From the NCBI GenBank assembly GCA_963576475.1, contig OY754969.1:23519716-23583715 (forward strand): a DNA stretch of 64,000 nucleotides. The letters are read 5' to 3'. Within the stretch, counting starts at the first letter, position 1. Every line of letters begins with the position of its first letter. Under the pieces are notes generated by a model, which was given only the letters and a program-made list of their open reading frames with translations, was not told where the DNA came from and did not search any database. Origin of the DNA: Molanna angustata (taxonomy: Eukaryota > Arthropoda > Insecta > Trichoptera > Molannidae). Position numbers and translations under genes: made by a program. Positions 33,111-45,253 of the stretch are shown in pieces.

Positions 33111-35208
33111 CTAGTTGCATGTAACACATGAGATCCAACTGTCGATAGCGATAGTATGTATAGTTGAAGAATATGTACCAAACTATAAACCCATAGATAC
33201 ATATTATTATTGAATATTTTCAGATATTTTGTTTTCCAACTGTCGATTTGTTCAGGAGAACTTTGTTCTCTTAACATATCGACAATGTATCAAGCCAGAA
33301 TACGCGAGAATTGTATGGAGAGGTCTACTTTTTTCACGGCTTTTCCAACTTTGAAGTCAAAAAACACCAACTTAGAGGCTTCGCAGCATATATGTTCCAT
33401 ACACGGATTTACTCAGAATTCGGAGTAGAACATTTCGTGTGTCTGTGTGTGTGTGTGTCTGTGTGTCTGTGTGTGTCTGTGTGTCTGTGTGTGTGTGTGT
33501 GTCTGTGTGTCCGTCCCCCCCTTATAACTTTTGATCCGCTCAACTTACAGAGCCTAAAATTTCAGAATATATAAACAGTTACAGGCCTACAAAACTTTTA
33601 TACTCGGAATTTTGAATTTTTGTTTCAGTCAGGGGTTATCAACTTTTGAATTTTTATTTTATTTTTCCATATATCTCAGAAACCATAAACGCTAGAACGC
33701 TGAAAATTGGTACAAACATAGGAAAATACAAAATCTCAAATTAGTTTTTTCAAAAAAATTCCAGGGTTTCTCAAACATTTTTTATTAAGAAAAATATTTT
33801 TTTTATGATAAATTTATGAGTTTAACTGCCTATATTTCCAAAACTTTTACAATTATCGAAAAAAGCCGAAACACCCCAACTAGATAATTTAATTTTCTAT
33901 AAAAAATATTAACATTGTAGTAGAAGATCTCAATTTTTTTTTAACAATTTTTTTAAAAATTGAATTTAGTGACGACATCGCTTCATACATTTTGTATGGC
34001 AGTCGCCTATACACAATATGTAAGAAGACTTAATAGTTTGATACGTCATCTCCAAACATACATACATACCATCATGCTATTTGCATATTCTGGGTAGGAA
34101 AAAGGATCTTCCTCCATACTATCCTATCTTGACATACATACCTACATATGTTGTATAGAAAACAAAATATCTGAAAATATTCAATAATAATATGTATCTA
34201 TGGGTTTATAGTTTGGTACATATTCTTCAACTATACATACTATCGCTATCGACAGTTGGATCTCATGTGTTACATGCAACTAGTCTATACAACATATGTA
34301 GGTATGTATGTCAAGATAGGATAGTATGGAGGAAGATCCTTTTTCCTACCCAGAATATGCAAATAGCATGATGGTATGTATGTATGTTTGGAGATGACGT
34401 ATCAAACTATTAAGTCTTCTTACATATTGTGTATAGGCGACTGCCATACAAAATGTATGAAGCGATGTCGTCACTAAATTCAATTTTTAAAAAAATTGTT
34501 AAAAAAAAATTGAGATCTTCTACTACAATGTTAATATTTTTTATAGAAAATTAAATTATCTAGTTGGGGTGTTTCGGCTTTTTTCGATAATTGTAAAAGT
34601 TTTGGAAATATAGGCAGTTAAACTCATAAATTTATCATAAAAAAAATATTTTTCTTAATAAAAAATGTTTGAGAAACCCTGGAATTTTTTTGAAAAAACT
34701 AATTTGAGATTTTGTATTTTCCTATGTTTGTACCAATTTTCAGCGTTCTAGCGTTTATGGTTTCTGAGATATATGGAAAAATAAAATAAAAATTCAAAAG
34801 TTGATAACCCCTGACTGAAACAAAAATTCAAAATTCCGAGTATAAAAGTTTTGTAGGCCTGTAACTGTTTATATATTCTGAAATTTTAGGCTCTGTAAGT
34901 TGAGCGGATCAAAAGTTATAAGGGGGGGACGGACACACAGACACACACACACACAGACACACAGACACACACACAGACACACAGACACACACACACACAG
35001 ACACACGAAATGTTCTACTCCGAATTCTGAGTAAATCCGTGTATGGAACATATATGCTGCGAAGCCTCTAAGTTGGTGTTTTTTGACTTCAAAGTTGGAA
35101 AAGCCGTGAAAAAAGTAGACCTCTCCATACAATTCTCGCGTATTCTGGCTTGATACATTGTCGATATGTTAAGAGAACAAAGTTCTCCTGAACAAATCGA
35201 CAGTTGGA
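33111..35208 (-). mobile_element. Helentron-like element, copy E (complete, interrupted by copy F)
   Basis: On the minus strand E begins TCCAACTGTCGAT at 35208 and ends CTAG at 33114-33111. Its two parts, 34284-35208 and 33111-33234, are separated only by copy F. When F is removed the join reads GTTTTCTATAC, exactly as in uninterrupted copies. Flanking bases give T|TC...CTAG|T, so E itself sits between two T residues. The 87- and 78-codon frames are chance readings of the repeat. Confidence 0.92.
33235..34283 (+). mobile_element. Helentron-like element, copy F (complete, nested in E)
   Basis: F is 1049 bp from TCCAAC to CTAG, in the orientation opposite to E. It shares with E, and not with I-M, the variants 'cataggaaaatac', 'caataataatatg' and 'gatacgtcatct', and almost the same pattern of CT interruptions in the GT tract. 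F and E are therefore sister copies, one inserted in the other. There is no target-site duplication. No protein is encoded; mobilisation would need a Helentron Rep/helicase from elsewhere. Confidence 0.92.
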
Positions 35209-35246
35209 AAAATACCATGGTAATCACTCGGTAATAAATTGTTTTT

Positions 35247-36274
35247 TCCAACTGTCGATTTGTTCAGGAGAACTTTGTTCTCTTAACATATCGACAATGT
35301 ATCAAGCCAGAATACGCGAGAATTGTATGGAGAGGTCTACTTTTTTCATGGCTTTTCCAACTTTGAAGTCAAAAAACACCAACTTAGAGGCTTCGCAGCA
35401 TATATGTTCCATACACGGATTTACTCAGAATTCGGAGTAGAACATTTCGTGTGTCTGTGTGTCTGTGTGTGTGTGTGTCTGTGTGTGTGTGTGTGTCTGT
35501 GTGTCCGTCCCCCCCTTATAACTTTTGATCCGCTCAATTTACAGAGCCTAAAATTTCAGAATATATAAACAGTTACAGGCCTACAAAACTTTTATACTCG
35601 GAATTTTGAATTTTTGTTTCAGTCAGGGGTTATCAACTTTTGAATTTTTATTTTATTTTTCCATATATCTCAGAAACCATAAACGCTAGAACGCTGAAAA
35701 TTGGTACAAACATAGGAAAATACAAAATCTCAAATTAGTTTTTTCAAAAAAATTCCAGGGTTTCTCAAACATTTTTTATTAAGAAAAATATTTTTTTTAT
35801 GATAAATTTATGAGTTTAACTGCCTATATTTCCAAAACTTTTACAATTATCGAAAAAAGCCGAAACACCCCAACTAGATAATTCAATTTTCTATAAAAAA
35901 TATTAACATTGTAGTAGAAGATCTCAATTTTTTTTTAACAATTTTTTTAAAAATTGAATTTAGTGACGACATCGCTTCATACATTTTGTATGGCAGTCGC
36001 CTATACACAATATGTAAGAAGACTTAATAGTTTGTTACTTCATCTCCAAACATACATACATACCATCATGCAATTTGCATATTCTGGGTAGGAAAAAGGA
36101 TCTTCCTCCATACTATCCTATCTTGACATACATACCTACATATGTTGTATAGAAAACAAAATATCTGAAAATATTCAATAATTTGTATCTATGGGTTTAT
36201 AGTTTGGTACATATTCTTCAACTATACATACTATCGCTATCGACAGTTGGATCTCATGTGTTACATGCAACTAG
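35247..36274 (+). mobile_element. Helentron-like element, copy G (complete)
   Basis: G is 1028 bp from TCCAAC (35247) to CTAG (36271-36274), both ends next to T. It lies 38 bp from E in opposite orientation, forming a large inverted repeat with the 925-bp part of E. It shares 'cataggaaaatac' with E and F but has 'gttacttcatct' as in copy I. Its GT tract is shorter than in E and F. Confidence 0.92.
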
Positions 36275-37447
36275 TTATAAAAAAAATATCTTGCTTTCTG
36301 GTTATGTAATATGAATTATGTTTAAAATTAATTAATTTTTCAGTACAGCAGTATTTTATGAAATAAAATGATGTTAACATATTGGTTAAAGAAATAAACA
36401 TGCCGTTTTCTCATTATTTCATTACACAGAATGAGCACCGAACTTAAATCGAAGCAATAGAAATTCAAGATAATTAAGATAAGTATAATATGTCCGTTAT
36501 GATAAAGAAAATATCATCTTGCTCCTTTTCAGGTGGAAAATGAAAAATTCAGTCAATTATTAAAGGCATCAAAAGTTTGAATGACCACATTAAGGGTTTT
36601 ATGTTTGCAAGTTAAATATTTTTCACCGTAAACAAAATTACTAATGGATCTGGTGATATTATTGAACAACACTCATAGAACGGATTAAAAATGTCTAATT
36701 TATATTGAATGTAATAACCAAAAAATATAATCGATATTTTTTATGGAGCTTTGCTTTTTCATATAAAAAATAGGATTGTTGTATATAGCGTTGTTCACTT
36801 CATTGATATATTAAGTGAAGAAAATAAAATTAAACAAAAGGGTTCATAGTCACATACTTCTTTATGTAGGTATCTGTATATTATCATTTGTCAAGATTTT
36901 TGAAAATTCCAGAATTGCAGCGAAGACAGAAAATCGTGTCATTAAATAGTGATTTAGTTTATTTAGATGGTACAGAGAATTAAGGTATAAAAAACTTTAA
37001 ATAATCCTTTTTTTCAAGAATAACACCGCCCGAAATAAAAAAAAAACATTTGCTGAAATAAATGTATAATAATATGTAGTGACCATTCTTGACAGAAATC
37101 TGACATGAAACCATATTGCCAAATTCCCTTTGTTGAGGGTGCCCCAGAGCGACAGGGATGAAAATCAAATAAAAAATCGTAATATTCAAAATGATCAAAG
37201 GAATCATATCGATATAATTTTATTCTTGAAAAAATACGGCAAATTCTCACCTCAAAAAGAAAATACGATTTTATGGAAAAACAAAACTTCGAACACAAAT
37301 GCGTAAAACGTTCGTACGAGTATTGTAATTGAATTTTCTTATGTGATCTAAACATTATATTTTTGTGATATTGGAATTCACTTGGTACCTACTTGAAAAT
37401 ACCTATCAAACTATAAAATATTAAACTTTGTTTAGCAATAAAATATC
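36275..37447. other. No recognisable gene
   Basis: A+T-rich. Two overlapping minus-strand frames at 36980-37355 (75 and 113 codons) have no family signature. No repeat is recognised. Confidence 0.45.
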
Positions 37448-37451
37448 TTAA

Positions 37452-38127
37452 GAGGGGGACTGCTGCCAACGTACCTATTTTTTCAATTTGATATACCATC
37501 ATTATTACTAAACGAATCATTTTGAAAAAATAACCTAGTTAGTTTGGATATTAATAAAGAGAAATATACCTTAACTTTTTGATTATGTTCTGTATATATT
37601 CTTGTAGGAAAATAATAAGCATACCCCGATTTTAGACATTTAGCTTAAATTTCTAAAAAAATATAAGGTATAGAGCAATATTTTTTTTTATAAATTAAAG
37701 AGGAACAAAATGCCTGGAAAAATATGATATGACGTTGCATTAACGCATTAAGTAAATAAACCAAAAAAACTTTTATTACGCAATGGCGCTGAATGAAAAA
37801 TAAATGTTTTTTAGGTTTATTTACTAAACTTGAAGCATTATTGCAACGTCACATCATATTTTTCTAGATATTTTTGTCTTCTTTAATTAAAAAAAAATAT
37901 ATTACTCTACGCCTTATAGTTTATTAAAAATATATGATAAACGTTGAAAATCGGGGTATGCCATTATTTTTCTACAAGAATTTATACAGAACATTATCAA
38001 AAAGTTAAGGTATATTTTTGTTTATTAATATCCAAACTATCTAAATTATTTTTTTCAACACGATTTGATAAGAAATAATGATGGTATATCAAATTGAAAA
38101 ATAGGTACGTTGGCAGCAGTCCCCCCC
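37452..38127. mobile_element. Foldback/MITE element with ~310-bp arms and TTAA target duplication
   Basis: The left arm 37452-37762 and right arm 37814-38127 are near-complete reverse complements with a 51-bp centre. The termini read GAGGGGGACTGCTGCCAACG and, inverted, GGGGGGGACTGCTGCCAACG. TTAA flanks both sides (37448-37451 and 38128-38131). Scattered substitutions and small indels between the arms show some age. The element has no coding capacity. TTAA duplication suggests piggyBac-type cross-mobilisation, though the ends are not canonical. If transcribed it would form a long double-stranded RNA. Confidence 0.88.
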
Positions 38128-38131
38128 TTAA

Positions 38132-39318
38132 GATATATTATGGTTTATTTAACTTTTCAATGAACAGCACTAGATCGAGCCAATTTTGTTTATTCACAGA
38201 AATAACTTTTAATAGCAAATTGATTAAAATATTTTTGTGACCTTATTTTGAAGATGGTCAATTTATTGGCTGAGTTAGTCTCAAAAATGAAAATAGTTAA
38301 AATAGTTTTTTTATAACAAAATTATATCTAAGTATAAAAAATTCCTTTAAAAGTTAAAATCCAGTGATTCCGTGTTGAATTTTCTCTGAGGGAACACGGA
38401 AACTAGGGCGAGTATAAAATGTTCAGAGCACGCTTCGAGATTCATGAATATGTCAGTGAAAATCCCATACGGGGCATCGCGGTCACGGCACACTAGATGG
38501 ATCGTACCTTGCCAAAAGAATCAAACCATTTTGATACGTCTCATTTTCACGGGGCAATGTTATGACAACACTTTTAACAACATGTCCCTGATGCTACGCC
38601 TCATTATAGCGTGAGTAGTTGATACTCGGGATACCAGATGTCGGACTGAACCGAACCGTCCAGTGTGAAAATGGAATAATTTCTACAAACATCTACCATT
38701 GCACGAGTAAGACAATATTAGTATTTCCTATACGGTTCACGATAACATGACAAACAAAAGTGAAACTGGGTCGGAGAGTGTGGAATGGTCGGTATGTACG
38801 AAATTAAGATCAAATTTAGTGGGAAACAAAAGCAGTCAGTTTTACTGTCAAACGCAGCCTTTGAGCATTTAACCATAGTACACCGTAGTCTTGAACGCTT
38901 AAGAGGAGATTTGTGTGCTAGATTGAATATAAAATATGTGGAGTATAGATATCCCAGAAGGTCGGGTATATCATCTATACAACATGTACGTAGTCACTGT
39001 AAATAATTGTTAACAATACATACTATCAACTATTTCTCTGACAATTCATACTTATTTTTTTAAGGTTATTGTAGCACGTACCAATATTATTTATTAGATT
39101 ATTAGAAACAAATCATCCAAAAACGATTAAATAAAATAGTCTAAATATTATTATTTATCCAAAAAATCTCGGTTAAAGAAAACAATATCTTTAGATGTCA
39201 TAGAACTCCATGTGATAATTATATCCATGATATGGGTAATCACGAGGGTTTTTATTTCGCCGGTTGGACCAGACTTGTCTCCTAGGCCTACACATTGGAA
39301 ACATAATATAATTAATAT
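38132..39318. other. Unassigned, with GC-richer part and one open frame
   Basis: About 38380-38690 is less A+T-rich. A 73-codon frame at 38785-39006 (+) has a fairly protein-like composition (SNAAFEHLTIVHRSLERLRG) but I recognise no family. It may be an exon fragment or chance. 39197-39290 has a relative at 53.93-54.03 kb (partly inverted), so it belongs to a dispersed repeat. Confidence 0.35.
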
Positions 39319-39320
39319 TA

Positions 39321-40603
39321 GGTCTTTACATATGAAATTGGTGTTTTGCCGTACTGCCAACTTTGATCTCAAATATATTCTCTTTGGTTAGGAATTCCAA
39401 ATTCAAATTTATACAGCTATTTACTCATTTATTTGTGTTTCGAAAATTATAATTCATTTGTTTTTTCCTCAATTGTTTTTTTCTTTGCGTCACTCAGTTT
39501 ACAAAATGGAAAACTTGAAATATCGCGTTATTTACGAGTACGAGTTCCACCGTGGCACCCGTGCTGCAGAAACGGCTCGAAGGATTAATGATGTGTATGG
39601 TGACGATGCTGCAAAAGAAAACACAGTGCGTTTTTGGTTCCAACGTTTTCATTCTGGAAATTTCGACCTGCAGAACAAGCCCTGTGGACGGCCGGAGACC
39701 AAAGTTGATAATGAAGAATTGAAGGCTATTGTGGAAGCGGATCCATCGCAAACCACGTCCGAGTCAGCTGCAGGCTGCGGTGATAGTGATAAAACTGTTT
39801 TAATCTACTTGAAGCAAATTGGGAAGGTGAAAAAGCTTGAAAGGTGGGTACCTCACGAATTGAGTGAAGCAAATCAACAAACGCGCGTTGACTGCTGCGT
39901 TTCATTACTCAACCGGCATAATAATGAAGGGATTTTAAATCGAAGCATTACCTGTGATGAAAAGTGGATCCTGTACGATAATCGGAAGCGCTCATCGCAA
40001 TGGCTGATCCCTGCCGAACCAGCCAAACCACGCCCCAAGCGAAAATTGACTCCAAAAAAGTTACTTGTGAGCGTTTGGTGGACTAGTGCTGGTGTCGTTC
40101 ACTACAGCTTTCTAAAATCTGGCCAGGCGATTACGGTAGATGTCTATTGTCAGCAACTGCAAACTATGATGGAAAAGCTAGCTGATAAACAACCGAGGCT
40201 GGTTAATCGCTCTAGGCCACTGCTGCTTCATGATAACGCTAAACCACACACTACACTACAGACGGCTACCAAATTAGAGGAGCATCAATTGGAATGTCTA
40301 AGACATCCACCGTACTCTCCGGACCTTGCCCCAACAGATTACCATTTTTTTAGAAATTTGGATAACTTCTTGCAAGGGAGAAAATTCATTTCCGATGGGG
40401 CAGTCCAAACCGCCTTCAAAGATTTTATTGATTCCCGTCCGAATGTTTTTTTTAATAAAGGGATCGATGAACTACCTATGAGATGGCAAAAGTGCATAGA
40501 TAGCAATGGTACATACTTTGATTAAATAAATATATTATGTATATTTAAAAAAATCGACTTTATGTTCCTCCCATACAAAACGCCAATTTCATATGTAAGG
40601 ACC
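39321..40603 (+). mobile_element. Full-length mariner transposon (cecropia/Hsmar1-like)
   Basis: The 1283-bp element is bounded by TA dinucleotides (39319-39320 and 40604-40605), the mariner target duplication. The terminal inverted repeats are about 30 bp with few mismatches (GGTCTTTACATATGAAATTG and, inverted, GGTCCTTACATATGAAATTG). Element length, TIR length and single-ORF layout are standard for mariner. The 5' UTR is 185 bp. Both ends and the frame are intact, so it is a recent arrival compared with the LINE remnants. Confidence 0.95.
39506..40525 (+). CDS. Mariner transposase, DD34D
   Basis: The 339-residue cut-and-paste transposase would bind the element's terminal repeats in the nucleus and move it into TA sites. 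I chose the ATG at 39506 (MENLKYRVIYEYEF) because family members start there; an in-frame ATG 16 codons upstream adds a non-conserved hydrophobic lead. Residues 1-110 hold the two helix-turn-helix DNA-binding domains, with GRP at 61-63. WVPHEL is at 114-119. The catalytic Asp residues are D151 (TCDEKW), D243 (LHDNA) and D278 (PTDYH), with exactly 34 residues between the last two. YSPDLAPTDYHFF is intact and the C-terminus WQKCID...YFD matches the cecropia/Hsmar1 group. One doubtful site is GCGDSDKTV (about 90-98), where a hydrophobic residue is more usual than Asp at 93. Whether it is active cannot be told from sequence. Confidence 0.95.
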   Translation: MENLKYRVIYEYEFHRGTRAAETARRINDVYGDDAAKENTVRFWFQRFHSGNFDLQNKPCGRPETKVDNEELKAIVEADPSQTTSESAAGCGDSDKTVLIYLKQIGKVKKLERWVPHELSEANQQTRVDCCVSLLNRHNNEGILNRSITCDEKWILYDNRKRSSQWLIPAEPAKPRPKRKLTPKKLLVSVWWTSAGVVHYSFLKSGQAITVDVYCQQLQTMMEKLADKQPRLVNRSRPLLLHDNAKPHTTLQTATKLEEHQLECLRHPPYSPDLAPTDYHFFRNLDNFLQGRKFISDGAVQTAFKDFIDSRPNVFFNKGIDELPMRWQKCIDSNGTYFD

Positions 40604-42590
40604 TAATATTTACTTCCATTAATATACTATTGATTTGATGATGGATATTAATATTATAATATAATTAAAAGCAAAAAAAAAATATTCTTCATTAGAACAA
40701 GAACATTGCATAATCAATATATTTTATAGGTAGTAAGGAGTGTTTTACTCGATGACTTGTATCATGACAAATAGTTTAAGACAATGAAACATATGCAAAT
40801 AGTATATTATAAAATAAAGATTTATAGAAAGAATGTTCTAGAAACATCAAATCGCTGGATGAAATTGATTGGGTATACAAAATCAGGAAAAAAATATTTA
40901 TAGTTATAAAAAGTTCTATTATTTAATACGATCCATTTTGGCTTATTCAGCCAATTTCACGCGAGTTACTACCTTCATTTTTTATGTTTCATACATCATG
41001 AATAGATCATGAAGAAAATAATATTCTATCATATTTTGTGACAGGATATAAAAAAGGAAAGAGTGACATGTTGTGACTGCAGTTTTTCAAGTAACACATA
41101 TATTTTTAAACATGGATTTTACTGTATAATAAACCTAGATAAACGAACTGTCTGTTTGTGGAAAGAACGTGTTACCTACGACGTACAAACGCGTAATAAT
41201 ATATTCATACGAACAAAATATTTTGGGAGGGTTGGAAATAGGGATTTTTTTTCAGGTAGGCATCTCATACTTCGATATTCTATGATTCTTGGATGAACAT
41301 ATTTGAATATCCTTATTTGGTGGATGGATAAAATAGGTACCTACGCACATACATGGGAATATATTATTTATATAATTAAGATCGGGAACACACAAATGTA
41401 ACGTATGTCACGAAAGGGTCAGAACCAGGCAAGTGAAATGGACGGGACATGTAATGAGGTGGAATGATAATTCTTGAACAAGGTAACTAACAAAATGTAC
41501 AACAAAACACAAACAGGGTTGATAATAATACTCACAGATAAATAGACTTGCCGTTTTTGTCTATTTGGGAAAATGAATGGTAAAGAACATGTTATCATAT
41601 TATAGAAATCGTGGAAAGACGTTTTCATACATAATATCTAACGACATCTTTACAAAATAGTTAACGTGTAACACAAGTTAAAGATGATTTGTTTCTGACT
41701 CTCGAAAAGGTTTTAAACAAGCAAAAAAAATGTTTTAAACAAACATTAGGTATCAATGATATCGTGTGCTGGATTTTACTCTTTTCATTCCATATCTGAC
41801 AAGATTTTTGATTTGTTAAAGAAAATTAGGTATGTAAAAAAAACATAAAACATATGTAGGTATGTTAAAAATCACAGGTAGGACAGATTTACATACATTG
41901 GAAACGATATAGTAAAAACTGAAGTTAATCAAATATAAAAGTAGACGTTTTCTGAATAGCATTCATTGTAAAAAATCACCCTATCATATTCAAACTACGT
42001 ATATATTTCCACATAACAAGCCAAGTGTACCAATTTCTCAAAGGACGAGTAAGAAACCCCTTTCTTGAACAAAACAAGGAAGCGTAAACAAAGCCTTGCT
42101 CCCGCATACAAATACGAGAAAAGTTTTTCACAATAATAAGAAAAAAGAAACCTCTAAAATTTCCCCACGTGTATATAAATTCAGATTCTTGTATACCAAG
42201 AATAGAAGAAGATATCCTCCAAATATAAATAGTAAAATTTAAAGGATGAAAATGTCTATCAATACCGAAAATAGATGAGGTATATTTGCATTCAAAGAAA
42301 AAAAATCTTCCATCGAAAAATAAACCCCAATGAAATTAATTTACTACACAAACGAACAAGTAGGTACTCAGTCAAATGGTTGTTATTATATGTAATATTC
42401 TCATGTTATTTTAGTTTGATTTGAGGAACACAAACGATTGATCATTGACCATTTCATATTACTGGTGAATGTCAAAATCTTCCATGAAATTACCTGCTAT
42501 CCACAATTATCATTTGTAACCCAAATAAATAATCATTAAAAAAGTCGAGATCACGACAGAAAGTTATAATACGAATTAATTAAGTTTCTT
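40604..42590. other. No recognisable gene
   Basis: A+T-rich, with only short open frames lacking motifs. No repeat family is assigned. Confidence 0.45.
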
Positions 42591-42594
42591 TTAT

Positions 42595-43160
42595 ATCCTA
42601 GCCGCGGGCTGAATCCTAGCCGCGTGTGAAGAGTTACCGACAAGCAAGACATTAAGAGTCTGTCCTGCACTTCCATAGGTAAAAATTGAAGGGGCACCGG
42701 CCTTTTGCCTAGAATCCTAGGATGGGGCTGCAGCCACCCCCAACATTACTAGCTAGGGCCCTATGGCCGCGACTTAGCCCCCAAACCATCAGAGCAATCA
42801 ATAGTGAAATTAGTTTTAAAAAACGTTCTAATTCATTTTTTCAAGAAAAGTTACCTTATAAAAGTTGTAATTGTGAAGCGCCAATAAGGTGGATTCGAAA
42901 AAACAGCGCTAAATACGTAAGCCAGTTTTATTAAAACATACTTCACCCAAAGAATTAAAAGATCAGTCAAATATCTAATAATGATGATAATAATTAAGTA
43001 TTTATGAACACAAAATGTGTGCATACAAATAACAATTTACAATATAAAGAATATTTACAAAAATAATCAGCTTTTCCTTCTCAAAAGGACCATGCTCAGC
43101 TATGTCGCAGGAGGTCTAGACCCCAGCCTCCCAACAGCTGATGTTCAACATGATCCCATC
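42595..43160. other. GC-richer islet, unassigned
   Basis: A tandem pair of ATCCTAGCCGCG words at about 42597-42636 is followed by a GC-rich patch with CACCGGCC, GGGGCTGCAGCC and GGGCCCTATGGCC. A 70-codon frame (42722-42934, +) crosses it without recognisable motifs. A second patch at about 43080-43160 (GGTCTAGACCCCAGCC) may belong with it. It could be an old SINE, an exon or a CpG-richer regulatory patch. Confidence 0.35.
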
Positions 43161-45253
43161 ACTTATCACAAAAACATTCTTTGAAAAATTATTCAGACAT
43201 CAGAACACACATAATTGCTTCATAATCTCTCAATCATCAAAATAAGTAATTAGGAAGAAATTAGAAAACGAACAGAATACCATATCATGTTTGTCAAAAC
43301 ACTTTCGAAGTACATAGGTATCCTCCACACAAATTGAAGACAGTTGGATCGAAAATAAAGTATTATAAATATGTTGATTATTCTTAACCAGTACCTCATT
43401 AAAAACCTTTTTAACTAATGCAAGTTGAATTTTATTGTAAATCTGCAAAACAAACATCTGAACTGACTGGGTGATCAAGCTAACATGCATTTCGTATCCA
43501 CATAGTATTATGTCAAGCATAGGTACATTAAATAATAAACACGAGAAAAGCAAGTTTTGCCTCAAATGAACTTAATAATGTAGAAAGAAAAAAATAATGA
43601 AGATTCTTTGAATACGAAATTTTAGCAAGCTCACCAACATCGAGTAGGTACGAATTCAGAAAAAAAGCTGAAACGTGTTTCAGTTTCTTTCAGAATTTCC
43701 CAGTATTCTGCTTGTAGGTTGAAACGGATGCAAAGTTTGAAGATGATTTTTGTTTCAGAATATTGTATAGCAAAATGTAGGGCAGGTGAGCGTTCTCCTG
43801 GTGTTTTCTTTCAGGATATTATGTCTGTGATGTGAATAGTTTGCTGTGGAATAACAGAGACTAAAAAATACCACAATAAAGATAACTTGGAAGTACAAAA
43901 CTATGTACATAGGAACATTCAAAACGTTATTAACTTGAGGGTGTATTGTACAAATTATAACTTGAATAGCAAAATAAATTAATTAAAAAAAAATTTCACC
44001 CGCTACAATTAAAGTTGTTTGTTTCTTGCTGCAAAAAATATAAAGTACCTACCTACGCAAGTTACTAAGGTTAGAATGATATAAAATTACAATGTGAAAT
44101 TTATAGCTAGGAACAACATTAAAAATATTGTAGATACCTACCATTCAAATGTTTAACTAACAAAAAGCCTTTTTAACACACAATATATTTAATTGATTTA
44201 AATATATGATATTTTGATTCTAGTTAAAAATTTAATTAAGGATCAAGAAGACATTTTCATATATTGACATTTTCAATTAAAAAAAAAACTAGAGTTGTAT
44301 TTTATTGGCGCGTATGTTAATATTTGCGTTTAAAGTACATAAATATAGATAAAAAAAGTTATTAATTCAAACATATTTATGTTTGAGCAGGTATTTTTTA
44401 TAAAAATATATATTAAGTTTGAGTATAAAACCACTTTTCTATAGGTAAACATAAAAAGTCAACCGATCTTTTGATAGGTATTACCCTGATATATTTTTGC
44501 AATTATTTACCAGACGGTTTCATCATCTTTAGATCAAGACTGGAAAATTTTGAGGGAGAAACGGAGACAAGAATTTCTCATTCAGTTAAGAGATATTCGA
44601 CAAAAGAGGTATTTCTTCAAAGACGATAGGTATTAAGCTTCCCTTTTACTATTGTATACATTGAATGTAATCGGGGCATTACTTTTTGCTAACGCAAGGA
44701 TAAAAAATTTAAACCTTTTATAAGTAAAAAAATACTAAAGGTATGTACTGTCAAAATAATCTTAAAACATTATAAAATACTGACCTTATTAGTATAACAT
44801 AATTTGATAATATCAAGATGATTAAAACATTTTAATGAGACACAAATAAGTACCAATTTTAGATAAAATACTTATATAATGTAGATGAATGATATATTTT
44901 GAAAGACCAATAGTCAACGTTAAGTATAGGAGGACAAAGGAGAAAAAAATATTAAAACATATACTTTTCAAAATTCACCATGTCGTACAAAATTTATAAA
45001 ATTGAATATTTTAACTTTATGGAATCGTAATAAAAAAAAAAACAAAATGAAAAATTCAAAGTGACGACGTCAGCGGGAAACTTCTTGAACTTATCACGTG
45101 GGCGCGCAGAACGAATTTTTTTTATTTTGTGTAGGTGGTATAATGCGCAAACTGTTCTACTCCTAGATATTACTATTAGGATTCCAGAGTATGTGATTTA
45201 ATATTCCTATCTGAAAAACGTAAACTCTTACAAGACGGTTGATTTGTATAAGA
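43161..45253. other. No recognisable gene
   Basis: A 111-codon minus-strand frame at 43230-43565 has no family motif. A short GC-richer spot near 45060-45115 holds GACGACGTCAGCGGG and ATCACGTGGGCGCG (E-box CACGTG). The rest is A+T-rich. Confidence 0.4.

Noticed and set aside
37014..37355. 113-codon minus-strand frame as an exon
   Set aside because: It is low-complexity and aromatic-rich as expected from A+T-rich DNA. A second overlapping frame is equally open and there is no motif.
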